From: Astrothelium macrocarpum
Taxonomy: Eukaryota; Ascomycota; Dothideomycetes; Trypetheliales; Trypetheliaceae
Direction: 5' to 3'
Assembly: GCA_021030915.1 (NCBI GenBank)
Contig: JAGEMR010000226.1
Span: 6,417 to 27,363, forward strand
Length of the DNA: 20,947 bases
Shown here: piece after piece, positions 1 to 9,435 of the stretch
Numbering within the stretch: position 1 is the first letter of the stretch
Layout: each line of letters begins with the position of its first letter
Program-made: the position numbers and the translations under genes
The notes under the pieces: generated by a model
What the model was told of the DNA's origin: nothing
What the model saw: the letters and a program-made list of their open reading frames with translations, nothing else
Database searches by the model: none

Positions 1-336
1 GGCAAATACGAGGAGGCCGAATTGATGCACAGGCAGACGCTGGCGACCAGTGAGAAGGTGCTTGGTGTTGAGCATCCTTCTACGCTAACGACTATGAACA
101 ATTTGGCTCTCGTGCTGGACAGCCAAGGCAAATATGAGGAGGCCGAATCGATGCACAGGCAGACGCTGGCGACCAGTGAGAAGGTGCTTGGTGTTGAACA
201 TCCAGATACGCTAACGACTATGAACAATTTGGCTGGAATGCTGGACAGCCAAGGCAAATACGAGGAGGCCGAATTGATGCACAGGCAGACGCTGGCGACC
301 AGTGAGAAGGTGCTTGGTGTTGAGCATCCAGATACA
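1..336 (+). repeat. 126-bp tandem repeat, about 2.7 units, coding TPRs
   Basis: Units begin at 1, 127 and 253, each opening with GGCAAATA and encoding GKYEEAE. Units 1 and 2 differ at roughly 10 of 126 bases, clustered at the HPST/HPDT codons and the LALV/LAGM codons. The third unit diverges after about 84 bases. The array continues upstream of the window. Confidence 0.92.
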
Positions 337-636
337 CTGACAAGCGTGTACTGCCTCGCTCATCTTCTTGCAGGTCTGCATCGTTATAGTGAATCTACTG
401 TGTTATATGAAAGAGCATGCGCTGGGTATAATGCCATTCTTGGGAATCATCATCCAACTACTCGCGCATGTCGCCAACACTATTCACAGATGCTTTTGTC
501 TCAAGAGCAGGACCGAGTTGGTATTCCGCTAGACATTTCATACCGTAACGTAAGCAGGCAAGCAGATAAGGGATCAAGACTGTCACATATGCTTGCAAAG
601 ATGGGCATTAGACACTCGAGAGAGTTTAAATCCTAG
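1..636 (+). CDS. TPR-repeat protein, C-terminal part (kinesin-light-chain/NLR-type TPRs)
   Basis: The open frame runs from base 1 without a preceding stop, so the gene starts upstream of the window; internal ATGs such as the one at 25 are not its start. It ends in TAG at 634-636. Residues 1 to about 112 are nearly three copies of a 42-residue unit with the fungal TPR_10/TPR_12 signature (GKYEEAE, MHRQTLATSEKVLG, HPDTL, MNNLA). A less regular TPR-like helical segment and a basic tail follow. Such repeats usually form the C-terminal sensor of fungal NB-ARC or NACHT NLR-like proteins, where they act as a cytoplasmic ligand-binding surface; the upstream NTPase domain is not visible, so that role is inferred from the family. 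Base composition is normal with no sign of RIP. Units differ mainly at a few codons, which suggests concerted evolution. It could also belong to a stand-alone TPR protein. Confidence 0.85.
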   Translation, partial: GKYEEAELMHRQTLATSEKVLGVEHPSTLTTMNNLALVLDSQGKYEEAESMHRQTLATSEKVLGVEHPDTLTTMNNLAGMLDSQGKYEEAELMHRQTLATSEKVLGVEHPDTLTSVYCLAHLLAGLHRYSESTVLYERACAGYNAILGNHHPTTRACRQHYSQMLLSQEQDRVGIPLDISYRNVSRQADKGSRLSHMLAKMGIRHSREFKS

Positions 637-1498
637 TAAAGCCAATCATATAATACCATATAGAATTGCTATATAAATGTATTCAGCTGTAATAATAAGC
701 AGTACTTTTTTTTACAGCCTAGTCAATAAAAGCGCGGGTGTATGCGTGAGCTTCAAGCTTTTTTTCTTTAATTTTTATACCCTTTTAGATTGCACTGGCC
801 GTTGAAAAGAAGCTTTGAGCTTAGCGTGAGGCGCGGTGAAAACGTGGTAACAGCAGCGATAAATTACAGCCAAGCTGTTTTAGGCTAGCTAGGTAAATTT
901 TTTTCTTTTTTCAATTTTAGTTGTTCAATTTTGAAACAGCACAGAAGCACGATTGCTTCTCAGATATTATTGCCGCACTTGGGATAGAATTATGGTATCA
1001 GTGGCCCAAAATAAGCTGAATTGCTTTGTATTGGTGTTGAACACTATCTAAACACGAGGTTGTAAATACAACAGCTGCTCGGGACTGCTAACGTATCCTG
1101 CAAGGTATTATCCTGTTCTGCCAACTGTTCTGTCTACAGGCGGTAGAACAGCGAGCGGTGTCTCCATAGCTGGTCCCCAAGGGCAGTACCGCAACATATG
1201 GTATACAAGCCAGTAAGTCAATAGTTTTCCGGTTGAGTTTGCTTATCTTTGCCACCGTTATAGCCTTCCTAAGCGATGGGCTTGTGTTAGACTTAAGGTG
1301 GATTGTGGTTTTGCGCGGTAAGCAGAAGCTACCTTTAAAGGATATTAAGAAGAATTACAGCTTATGATTTATGATAACTATTCTGAGAATATCTACACCC
1401 CTAGCTTGTTGTTTGGTAAAATATGTTGAGCAGCACTTGTGGCGGCTCGTCACGGTGGGTGGCTTGTCATATGGGGATGGACGTTACTTCGGAACCTT
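637..1498. other. intergenic stretch between the converging TPR and DUF3435 genes
   Basis: About 860 bases of mixed composition between two genes whose 3' ends face each other. It holds several T-runs (around 705-715 and 760-775) that could lie in 3' UTRs. I see no convincing reading frame, RNA gene or repeat. Confidence 0.6.
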
Positions 1499-2616
1499 CT
1501 AATGTTCGATACCATGTATGTGAAGAGCATGTGCTTGATAGTGCTGTACACCGTCAATAATCTCTGAGCAGTCCGGATGCGCACACTTGAATGGCTTCTT
1601 GAACTCTCCACCATCAATGTGAATTTTGAGGTGCTTCTGAAGCGTACATTTCCGCGCGAACGGCTTGAGCAGAGTATCCCAGGAACGACCCCTTTGATCA
1701 AAGCATTTGAGGCAAACGAAGGTATTGAATATTATTGGCAAGCGAACTGCTACTGCGTTGTGCCCGGTTTGGTGATATTCCATTTTTACGATGGTCGTAT
1801 CATGCTTTGGATGTTTCAATACGGGTGCAATAGCCTCCAGGTTGGTGCTTGCTTGGAATGCCGTGCTTTTCCCAGCGTGTTTTTCGAAGTCAGGAGCGGC
1901 GTTTTTGTTAAAGGTCCTGCTTCGTATCATCGTGTCTTGTTTACCAAATCTCTCAAATTTGGTAGCTGTATTAAACCTTCGGCACTCTTGTCTATGGCAG
2001 TATCGTGTAAGATATTGTATAAACTTGATGCGGGTTTTTAGAACTTTATTTTCTTCAAGATCTGCAAGATTCTGCGGGAGAAGCCGGACGATTTTAGCGC
2101 ATTCGTGGAACTCAAACTCAACTCCATTTGCTCGTATTGACATATCCGGTAAGTCAGTTCCATCTAACTACTTGTCAATCTCTAGATCATTAATCGTGTC
2201 ATGAAAGTCCCTAATCGTTTATGCTTCTCTTGTTCTTTTGAGCTGGGTGGTTGTGCTCTTCATTTGACGATCTATCCGTTCATAACGAATAAAGAGTTTC
2301 GTTCCTTTCGCTGTATTGATTGGCTTGTAACCCCGGCGAGCCAGCTTTTCCCGACAGCGTTCGCGCTTCTTTCGGAGTTTTAAGAGTTGTGGATGGTTGC
2401 GTACTTCTTCTTTCTGGGCATCTGTTAAGCCGAGAGGTGCTCGTCTGTCATGCGTCAGGCCCATTCGAGCAGCAGATTCGATCAAATCATCTTGTGAAGG
2501 TGTGCCAAAGTAGATCGATTGGTAATCCCTTTCAATGAGCTCAGGAATATAGAACTGCTCATAGATATCGCCGTGCTGCCCTAGAGTTTGGTTTCGTTCT
2601 GCAATAGTCAAGGCTT

Positions 2617-2692
2617 CTATCGATACGACAACGCCATTAGCACCCGTACGTATTGCTACAGATCTTATTGGAGAGGAGTGAGGGACACTAAC
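2617..2692 (-). other. intron 4 of the DUF3435 gene (76 bp)
   Basis: Donor GTTAGT, branch-like GTGCTAATGG and acceptor CGATAG. It is phase 1 and joins RRGSGRNIN to KALTIAERNQ in frame, as in the family between the Arg box and the Tyr segment. Confidence 0.82.
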
Positions 2693-3050
2693 TATTAATA
2701 TTTCTTCCAGAACCCCGACGCATGACGTAGAGTTCTAACTGTTGCTCCATCCCAGCAAGCTGGCCCAGTCGTACAAATTGGCTTCTATACCTGTCATAAG
2801 ATAGCGCTTTTGTGGCTGATACATCCAATCCTGTTGGTGATCTCTTGACATCCCGAAATATAGGTTGTGTCATCTTCTCCCTCTTGAATTTCAATCGCAA
2901 CAATTCCCGCTCAGCTGGTATCTGTAGATTAAATATCTCTTCAAGAGACGTGAAGTCTCGTCGGAATGCTTGGTCAGCGAATGCTAAAGTTATGAAATGC
3001 GAAATAATGCAGAATCCTAACATTACCTCTTGACGAAAAATGAACTTCTT

Positions 3051-3108
3051 CTTAGATTGATGTAAGCTGGACTCCGCAGGTTATGAGGTGAATAAATATA
3101 GACAGAAC
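3051..3108 (-). other. intron 3 of the DUF3435 gene, boundary uncertain (about 58 bp)
   Basis: The acceptor is probably CTAAG just before KKFIFRQEV. The most donor-like site, GTCCGT at 3112, leaves the wrong phase. A GTTCTG donor at 3108 restores the frame but is a poor consensus. Either a weak donor is used or a small indel has broken this junction. Confidence 0.5.
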
Positions 3109-3453
3109 GGACCTTCGGCCACTGCTTTCAGCATTCTTAATGTGAACAAGATTGATTAGAGCCACGATAGTAGACCGCGTGGGATCTTTGGTCATCCGAA
3201 CCTTCATCAACAATACATGTTCCCAGCAAAGCGTCTGATTGCTCCCTTTCGCAGCATTTCTTTTGACAAGCGCCGCTGGTCTCGTAGCCGTTGCGACACT
3301 CAACAACATCAATAACGATATCGATACGCGGACATAGCCATGGAGCGCTCTCTCGTCAAACTCCCAGTGAGCAGTATGAATAATGTGGAAGTCTTGCACA
3401 TACATTCCTTCTTTGCCCTTTTTCGTCCTGTCTAACCCGAGAGTCGGAATCCA

Positions 3454-3514
3454 CTGTTGAGGATTAGTATTCATTTGATGGGAAAACCATTCTCTAAAAC
3501 CTATATGAACGTAC
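3454..3514 (-). other. intron 2 of the DUF3435 gene (61 bp)
   Basis: Donor GTACGT, branch-like ATACTAATC and acceptor CAACAG. It is phase 0 and joins VEIYN to WIPTLGLD in frame. Confidence 0.82.
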
Positions 3515-3722
3515 GTTATATATCTCAACTTCCGTGCTATTGTCCATCCTTCGACCTTCGGTATCTTTATATTTGCAGCTGAGTCGTCGCCAGTACGATT
3601 TCAATGACTCTTCTTTTTTGATTCGGAAATTCTGACGTCGCCATTCTAAATACCCCTTCATCATCTCGGGTTGGCATTGACGGAGGGTCTGATCAGGATC
3701 GGTTGTGATTTTGTTACAATAT

Positions 3723-3792
3723 CTACAATAAATGGGACTGTTAGTAACCAAATGTCACAAAACACCTTATATTAACTCCAGAGAGGACATAC
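3723..3792 (-). other. intron 1 of the DUF3435 gene (70 bp)
   Basis: Donor GTATGT, branch-like TTACTAACAG and acceptor TTGTAG. It joins exon 1 (ending GAA AT) to exon 2 in frame, producing the FE-IYCNKITTDPDQ segment that fits the family. Confidence 0.88.
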
Positions 3793-4121
3793 ATTTCGAA
3801 ATGTTGGTATTCTCTTGCAACCAGTCTATTCGATTGGTCGGTTCGCTTGGATTTCGCTGGTCCAATTTGTTTATGGTGTTGGATCCTCTGTCGAAGGTAT
3901 TCCCGTTCCGATTCACTGTTGCCATTTTCCGAGCTGTCATCGAGACTAGAGACAGAACTGGAACCCCGTTCAGACTTGGAGCCTGAGATCGATCTGCTAG
4001 AACTCCTGCTAGATAGAAACGGGTCCGATTGGGTGTTGCGCTGCTGAGTTCGACCTCGAGGGCCAGAGATCCTGCAGTCGTTCTGGCCAGTCCCGCTGCC
4101 GGACCTCGTCAAAGGCTCCAT

Positions 4122-4260
4122 AGTATGAAGTGGGGAATCGGTGTTGTTAGATATTGGAAGAATCAAGTAAAAAGAGAGGGGATAGAGATGTGATGTAATG
4201 AGTGCGACACAATAGACAGAGAAAGCTTAAAAAATACAATACAAACGATGCTGGCCGAGG
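4122..4260 (-). promoter_or_regulatory. probable 5' leader and core promoter of the DUF3435 gene
   Basis: Read on the minus strand, the 140 bases before the ATG are rich in C and T (for example CATCTCTATCCCCTCTC), a common feature of filamentous-fungal core promoters and transcription start regions. No clear TATA box is seen. No mapped start supports it. Confidence 0.4.
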
Positions 4261-4561
4261 GCTGGAAATCGGCGACAGACCTACCATTTTTCTAAAAGGA
4301 CGGGCAGCGGCCAGCGGCCAACGGCATTTCTCTTATACACCCTCAGCTGACGGCTTCACTTGAGCGGCGCAGTGAGGGAAACAGAAATAGAGCTATACCG
4401 TCCGAGAAGGCGGCGCTTGCCATGGATTGCTGGGATGGGCGCGCAACCGGATAGCCCAAGCGCCGACCAGGGGTGGTGAAAGTGCGGCAGGAAAGTGGCC
4501 CCGAAGCGACAGAAAACAGGGGGAACAGTCGCCAAAACTTGCCTCCATTTCACCGACACTC
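4261..4561. other. GC-rich upstream flank of the DUF3435 gene
   Basis: Moderately GC-rich DNA with a short direct repeat (GCGGCCA twice near 4307-4320). The 67-codon minus-strand frame here is not convincing as a gene. If the recombinase was a Starship captain, this side would be expected to hold the element boundary; no boundary repeat can be identified from this sequence alone. Confidence 0.4.
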
Positions 4562-4655
4562 ACATATAATCAGATATTTAATATATAATTAATTATAAAA
4601 TAATATAATTTAATAAATAATATCATATTAAAATATAATTTGAATTATTTGTGTC
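4562..4655. other. A/T-only spacer
   Basis: About 90 bases that are almost entirely A and T, sharply separating the recombinase flank from the GC-rich block that begins near 4656. Confidence 0.7.
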
Positions 4656-4760
4656 ATGGTGAAACCGCATCAGGAAATGGTGCCTGCCCGATGTGGGATC
4701 GCGTCGGTGCAGCATCCTGGCTCCCCCCCGGCCGCCCCGCCACCACTTGCCCTCCCCACG

Positions 4761-4767
4761 TATAAAG
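4761..4767 (+). promoter_or_regulatory. possible TATA box followed by CT-rich tract
   Basis: TATAAAG lies upstream of a pyrimidine-rich tract (about 4790-4930), a layout seen at fungal promoters and in LTRs. No confident gene follows, so this is tentative. Confidence 0.25.
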
Positions 4768-5138
4768 TCGGGCTCCCCCTTCGCGGCCAACGCTCTCTCT
4801 GATTCTATCTGCGTCTTGCCCACCACGCCGTCCCCTCTGCTGCTCCTGCTCGCCCGGTCCCTTGCGCTGCTGGTCCCCCTGCTTCGACGCCGCCCCCTTT
4901 TCCCATCTCCATCCCTCGCTTGGGTCGTCATTCTCGGCCGCGCTGTTACGAAGCTGTTGTTCTCTGCTGGGGCCTCGTACGACGAGTTGTCTCGTCCTTC
5001 GACGCTGTCGGTGCCGACCCGGAGTGAGCGAGGTGAAGCGCGTGCCCGTTGCCAGCCGAGCCACCTGCAAAATCCTAGCTGCTGAGGTCGTGAAACGGAC
5101 GCAACCAGGCTCCGAGGTTGCGACTGCCGGCATGCGGC

Positions 5139-5178
5139 ACGTAACATGGATGAGCCCGACGTAACATGGATGAGCGCG
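5139..5178 (+). repeat. 20-bp tandem duplication
   Basis: ACGTAACATGGATGAGCCCG at 5139-5158 is followed directly by a copy at 5159-5178 that differs at one base (CCCG versus CGCG). Confidence 0.9.
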
Positions 5179-5346
5179 GCGATGTACTAGAGCCTGATAG
5201 CACGGCCAGCGGATGCCCTCTGTGGCTGGGGCGACATAGTCTCCTTTGTTGGTTTCGGATCGTCTGGCCTCTCACACCGTGCGAAGGACGGGCGGCAGGC
5301 CGCCGTGCGTGCTGAGAAGACGGCTGACCTTCGCTACAGCTAGGAG

Positions 5347-5430
5347 GATCAAAAGTGCTAGGAGGGTCAGAAGTGCCTGGAGTGTCCGAAGCGTCCGGAG
5401 CGCCAGGAGCGCCAGGCATCGCCAGGTATC
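5347..5430. repeat. degenerate short-period repeat
   Basis: Loose repeats of about 9 bp built on AGTGCYTGGAGGGTC and AGCGCCAGG motifs. On the minus strand they would encode a Pro/Ala/Ser/Asp-rich run (APGAPDASDTPGTSDPP). This is low-complexity sequence and gives no function. Confidence 0.6.
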
Positions 5431-6540
5431 GCCTGGGTGGAATTCTCTGGTACGGACGAGGCCTCTCAGCATAGTCGATACGGCGGGCCTCTTCGTCCAA
5501 CCACTGGAGACGGAAAACGGCCCAAAATTGAGCGGCCCCCTCTATCATATCCCGACACATGGCCTGCCAGGCCACTCCACACCCGTACTTCATCCGCTAC
5601 AGTCGACTCCTCGATTGGGCCAAGGAACGGAGGTCTGAGCTACCAGACAGCTATATACCCAGCCCTCGCTTTCTACAGCTCCTGCGACTCCATCTCATCT
5701 GGATCTATAGAGGCATTCACGGTCTTTGCATATGAACGTTGGTAGGATCGACAGCGCCAAGAAGGCGAGCACACAGCGCAACCCCTATCTCGACTGATTC
5801 GTGCTTATGCATGAGACGTAATGATGGCGCTGCAGCATTCGGTGCCTCATAACGGCTATGTCTGGAATCATAGGCTGTCCGTGTGACTTGTACCGTTGCA
5901 CCTCTAGGCAGCAACGGGACAGAGGAGATGTGGGCAAGTGCCGGTTGGCGGTCAGAATAGAAATTGGTTGGTGGGATGGCTACAGAAAAGGAGGGTGCCG
6001 GTGCTGTGCTTGCTCTGGCCTTGTCTCATTATCAGGGCCACTAGCAGCTTGGACTCGAATAGTATCCTTGAATTGCCTGCACTCTGGCGGATTGGGGCAA
6101 TGTCATACACCATTTGCCGCAGCATCCCGTATCCCTCCTCGTCTTTAGGTCCGGCCAGGCTTTCTCCCGCATGCCTAGTCTGCAGATGCACAGTGGACAG
6201 TGGGGCACGCCTGGAGGCCGTCCCTGCTGCAGTAACGAGGCGGGAGAGGCCTATGTAGGAGCCGGACACGGCGCCTGCATGAATGGACTATGCCCCACAT
6301 TGTTCAATACTGTCTGCTGAAACTCAGCTGGATGCCATAGGATCGACGGGGTCTAAGGGAGATGCAATACAAATTGAGAGCGTGAAAATCACGGCAGCAG
6401 AATCGGGAGTTAAGGCGGGAGATTTGCCTCCCTTCATTTGATGGGTATTTATTGTCCTCAAATTTCCCGTTCTAGCCGCCATCCTCCGGCTGCAGACTCC
6501 CCTTTATCTTCTTTCTCCCGCGATTATGGCATTTATGAAA

Positions 6541-7387
6541 CGTTATATCAGTTATAATAAGAATCCCGTATAATATCTCGTCTTTTAAATTCTTATAAAA
6601 ATTATATATTAATAATTCATTTATTTTTTATATATCTTCCGATTTTATAAATCGATGAATTCAGTCTAATAATCAATGAATTAAAATTCAATGATTCTGA
6701 TAAAAACCTTCATTTTTTTATAAAAATTCTGATCAGATTCAAAATCTGAATTCAGAAATAATTCAAATAATTTATTTAAAAATTATTTAAATTGATATCA
6801 AAAATAATAATATAAATAAATAAATAAAATGATCATAATATTAATTAATTTTATAATATTATTTCATTTTTTTTATATTAATTATTAAATTTCAGATAAT
6901 ATAATTATCATTTATAAAAAAAATGAAAAAATAGATATTATAAATAAAAATGAATTAAAAAATCTTTTAAAAATTTTAAAAATATAAAATATGAATAATG
7001 AAATATTTATAATAAATTCCATAATTCTTTTAACGGATATATAAATAAACCCCGGTTTAATTGGAAATTAGAATAATTTTAATTTTGAATAGAAATATAG
7101 AATTATAAATAATTTAATAATAAAAAAAAAAAAGAATTTAAAAATGATGATCAATCTAATTTTCATATTTTTTAAAAAATCATAATCAGAAAAAAAAGGA
7201 TTAATTAAAATATTAAAATGATTTTATTTTTCGGAAATAATAAATTCGTATTTATTGGAATCAGATTGATATTCAGATTTTAATAAAATTCTGAAATAAT
7301 TTTTCGCGATAATATCAGCGATATAATATCTTATATAATCTCTAATTTTTTCATCAAAATAATTAAAATTTTTTAATCATAATCAGA
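6541..7387. other. A/T-rich RIP-type degraded DNA
   Basis: About 850 bases dominated by A and T, dense with TpA and stop codons in all frames. Nothing recognisable remains. The composition fits heavy CpA-to-TpA mutation of a former repeat. Confidence 0.7.
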
Positions 7388-7632
7388 AAAATTGTTCATT
7401 ACAGGTCATTCGATGGTGCAGTGGAAGTAAGGACACTCAGGATAACGCTCACAGAGCTACTGTAGAAGGAACTGCCAACTGTATTGCTTGCTGGTGTGCT
7501 AGCTAGTGAGTTGATAGATACAGATAAGAAGAGACAAGAGAAGGGGATGAAATATCCTTCTCCTGACGCTAGTCCTCATCAGGAACAATAAGCGGATATT
7601 GTCCTCTCAGCCTGCATATTCTTAACAAAAAT
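7388..7632. repeat. 5-bp target-site duplications AAAAT flanking the solo LTR
   Basis: AAAAT lies at 7388-7392 and again at 7628-7632, immediately outside the TG and CA ends of the element. A 5-bp duplication is the standard footprint of an LTR-retrotransposon integrase. Confidence 0.8.
7393..7627. mobile_element. solo LTR of an LTR retrotransposon, 235 bp
   Basis: A 235-bp island of normal base composition lies inside A/T-rich degraded DNA. It has LTR-type ends (TGTT at 7393 and AACA at 7624-7627, equivalent on both strands, so the termini do not give its orientation) and a perfect AAAAT duplication outside. Length, ends and duplication fit a Ty1/Copia-type LTR left by LTR-LTR recombination. 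Inside is a short near-palindrome (CCTGACGCTAGTCCTCATCAGG). There is no adjacent internal retroelement sequence. The family is inferred only from size and ends. Confidence 0.82.
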
Positions 7633-8620
7633 CAATATTTATAAATAATTAATGATTTTATAAATCTGTCAGATTTTTAATCTATTTTAATAATTTAATA
7701 TAATCTTTATAATGATCAAAATAACGCCGAAAACGGCGGACGTTTTTTTATTATAAAATCAGTTCCATTCTGTCCAAAATTAGTATCCTTTTTTAACGTA
7801 TTTCGTGGAATAATATCGCCATTTTCTGCGCAAATATCTGTTATCGTGTCCGGTCATAAATCGTCATTTCCTATAATATAAATCGGATAATCGCTTTCGC
7901 CGAAGGATAACGTCAATTATACTAATAAAAATAGAAACCATTCCAAATATCGGAATTCAAATATTTTTTCAATAAAATATATTAATGATGTTATCAATAA
8001 AGGCATCAATATTGGAGACCGGATAATTGGATTCGGTACTGATCATATTAGCGATATTCCGGAAGACAGATCCGGTCAATCCGGTATTTTCATTCCCACT
8101 CATATACGGCTAAACCCAACCCCCTCTTCTTCCGGATCTGATTCCGGAATCGAAATAGAGGTTATTATCAGTCATATGATAATATCAAATATAAATTCAT
8201 TATTATAAAAAAAAGAAATAGAATATAAAAAACGGACGGTATTTATATTATAATTATTAATAATATTTATTTTATAATATTTTATTTCTAATATTTTATT
8301 TTTTTTTTATCGTTATTGAATAGGATGAATTTCGGTCAGATTCATTTTTCAATCAATATATATCACGATTTAAAAATTTGATTAATAAAATTATTAATCT
8401 AAAAAAAATAATAATATAATAATTATCATAATAAATCTGATATATTATTATATATTATTCTAATACTGATATTATATTTTTTTTATTGATAAAATTCCCA
8501 ATAATACAGAATTCTGAAATAAGATTTATATAAAATAAATTTATAAAAATTATATTATTTTTTAAAATAAAATCGGTATATTCAAAAAAAATATCGGGTT
8601 TTATTATATAAACCATTTTA
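7633..8620. other. A/T-rich degraded DNA
   Basis: Mostly A/T with a few less degraded patches (about 7720-7900 and 8020-8170, the latter with repeated CCGG-containing words). A small hairpin, CGCCG-AAAA-CGGCG, lies at about 7725-7738. No gene is seen. Confidence 0.6.
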
Positions 8621-8851
8621 TTGAATAATATCCGTATAAATGATTCTGATAATTCAAATAGTTCAAATGATGATTGGTTTAGACGCGCAGATCGATACGT
8701 TATTAGTGAGGATCACTGCCGCGATGATGAGAATAATGATGATGATTACAATAATGATAATGACGAGAAGGCGGAGAAGAAGGAAAAAGAGGAGAGTATT
8801 GTAAGACAGGTAATAACACGCAAATCATGGACGGCCGAGAGAGACGCATAA
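8621..8851 (+). other. short Asp/Asn/Glu/Lys-rich open frame, probable gene fragment
   Basis: A 76-codon open frame in a patch (about 8660-8870) with more G and C than its surroundings. It encodes an Asn/Asp-rich stretch, then a charged EKAEKKEKEE run and the ending RKSWTAERDA. It has no convincing start and no recognisable domain; the WTAE tail is weakly like the start of a Myb/SANT motif but far too short to call. It may be a surviving piece of a larger gene or element, or chance. Confidence 0.3.
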
Positions 8852-9435
8852 TTCCAACAATACATGATGGTTTATATATCATGAATACGCATATTGAACA
8901 AATTTCCCCATAGGACTCCGTCTGCGCTTAAATAATATTGGAAAAAGATCAATCAGAAAATCTAAATCATATCAATCTTAGATTATTATATAAAAAAGAA
9001 TATAAATATAATAATATTATAAAATCAATAATATAATAAATAGTCTCATAATTAAATCCAGAAGGGAATGCCTTATCTTATTTTATAAGACTATACGGTC
9101 CGATTCTCTTCATCTTTGCCATTTTGACAATTCTCATAAATAATATGCAGATGGAATTGGCTGTGGAACTGATTATGGAACTGATTGTAGAACAGGTATC
9201 ATCGAATCGTTGGGCTACTCTCCAATCAATGTGGCGCTAATTTAGTGCTCTTAATTTAATCTTGATGGCTTTTATAGCCGCCTGCTTTGCGATGCTCTGG
9301 AATTAGATATTCTTGGATGAATAGATATTTGCGATAAATTCATGGTTACGCAGAGGACCACGTGATAGTTATGTGGCAGTCTAATATAATCATTACAGCG
9401 TAATATACTCTATGCATTTTATGCCAGTCTAGTAA
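8852..9435. other. A/T-rich to mixed DNA upstream of the TPR fragment
   Basis: The A/T content falls from about 9060 onward, as if the TPR fragment's former 5' sequence survives in decayed form. No open frame of note; an in-frame TAA at 9433-9435 closes off the fragment. Confidence 0.5.

Larger units (their letters stand above)
1499..4121 (-). pseudogene. DUF3435 tyrosine recombinase (Starship-captain/Crypton-like), five exons, two nonsense mutations
   Basis: Proposed exons on the minus strand: 4121-3793, 3722-3515, 3453-3109, 3050-2693 and 2616-1499, giving a 785-residue product. The N-terminus (1-90) is Ser-rich. The DUF3435 core carries the Arg box TATRP (Arg about 237), LAFADQAF, the YVMRRG box (Tyr402-x-x-Arg405), LGQHGDIYEQFY with the nucleophile-position Tyr436, and IYFGTPSQDDLI. 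The tail has two zinc-finger-like units (C144-x2-C/H-x3-H and C-x4-C/H, counted from Met572). The family cuts and rejoins DNA as a tyrosine recombinase; Starship captains move giant fungal elements. TAA at 2219-2221 (codon 546) and TAG at 2168-2170 (codon 563) interrupt an otherwise continuous frame, both at expected Gln codons, so both fit C-to-T changes. A truncated 545-residue product would keep the catalytic residues but lose the fingers. The third junction is uncertain. The start ATG at 4119-4121 is the first Met of exon 1, with pyrimidine-rich DNA upstream. Confidence 0.88.
4656..6540. other. GC-rich block of unknown function
   Basis: About 1.9 kb of GC-rich sequence bounded on both sides by A/T-rich DNA. 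Several overlapping open frames of 100-175 codons exist on both strands (minus 4623-5147, 4654-5133, 5075-5593 and 5952-6269; plus 4693-5085 and 5246-5638). All are of biased composition (Arg/Ser/Pro/Gly), as expected by chance in GC-rich DNA, and I recognise no domain. The minus-strand frame at 5075-5593 starts with a less biased segment containing FWAVFRLQWLDEEARR, which could be a fragment of a real protein. The block may be an older insertion or a surviving unRIPped segment. Confidence 0.45.

Noticed and set aside
1450..1701. Minus-strand 83-codon frame
   Set aside because: Shadow frame of the DUF3435 zinc-finger end.
1577..2204. Plus-strand open frames of 154 and 137 codons at 1577-2041 and 1791-2204
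   Set aside because: They are antisense to the well-supported DUF3435 exon 5 and show no domain.
4623..5164. Overlapping Arg/Ser/Gly-rich and Leu/Pro-rich frames on both strands
   Set aside because: Open frames on both strands over the same GC-rich bases, with biased composition and no domain; most likely chance.
5858..6320. Several 68-106-codon frames on both strands
   Set aside because: Mutually overlapping, no recognisable motif, no fungal start context or introns that join them.
8825..8848. RKSWTAERDA as the start of a Myb/SANT domain
   Set aside because: Only a few residues match and no helix-turn-helix continuation follows in any frame.
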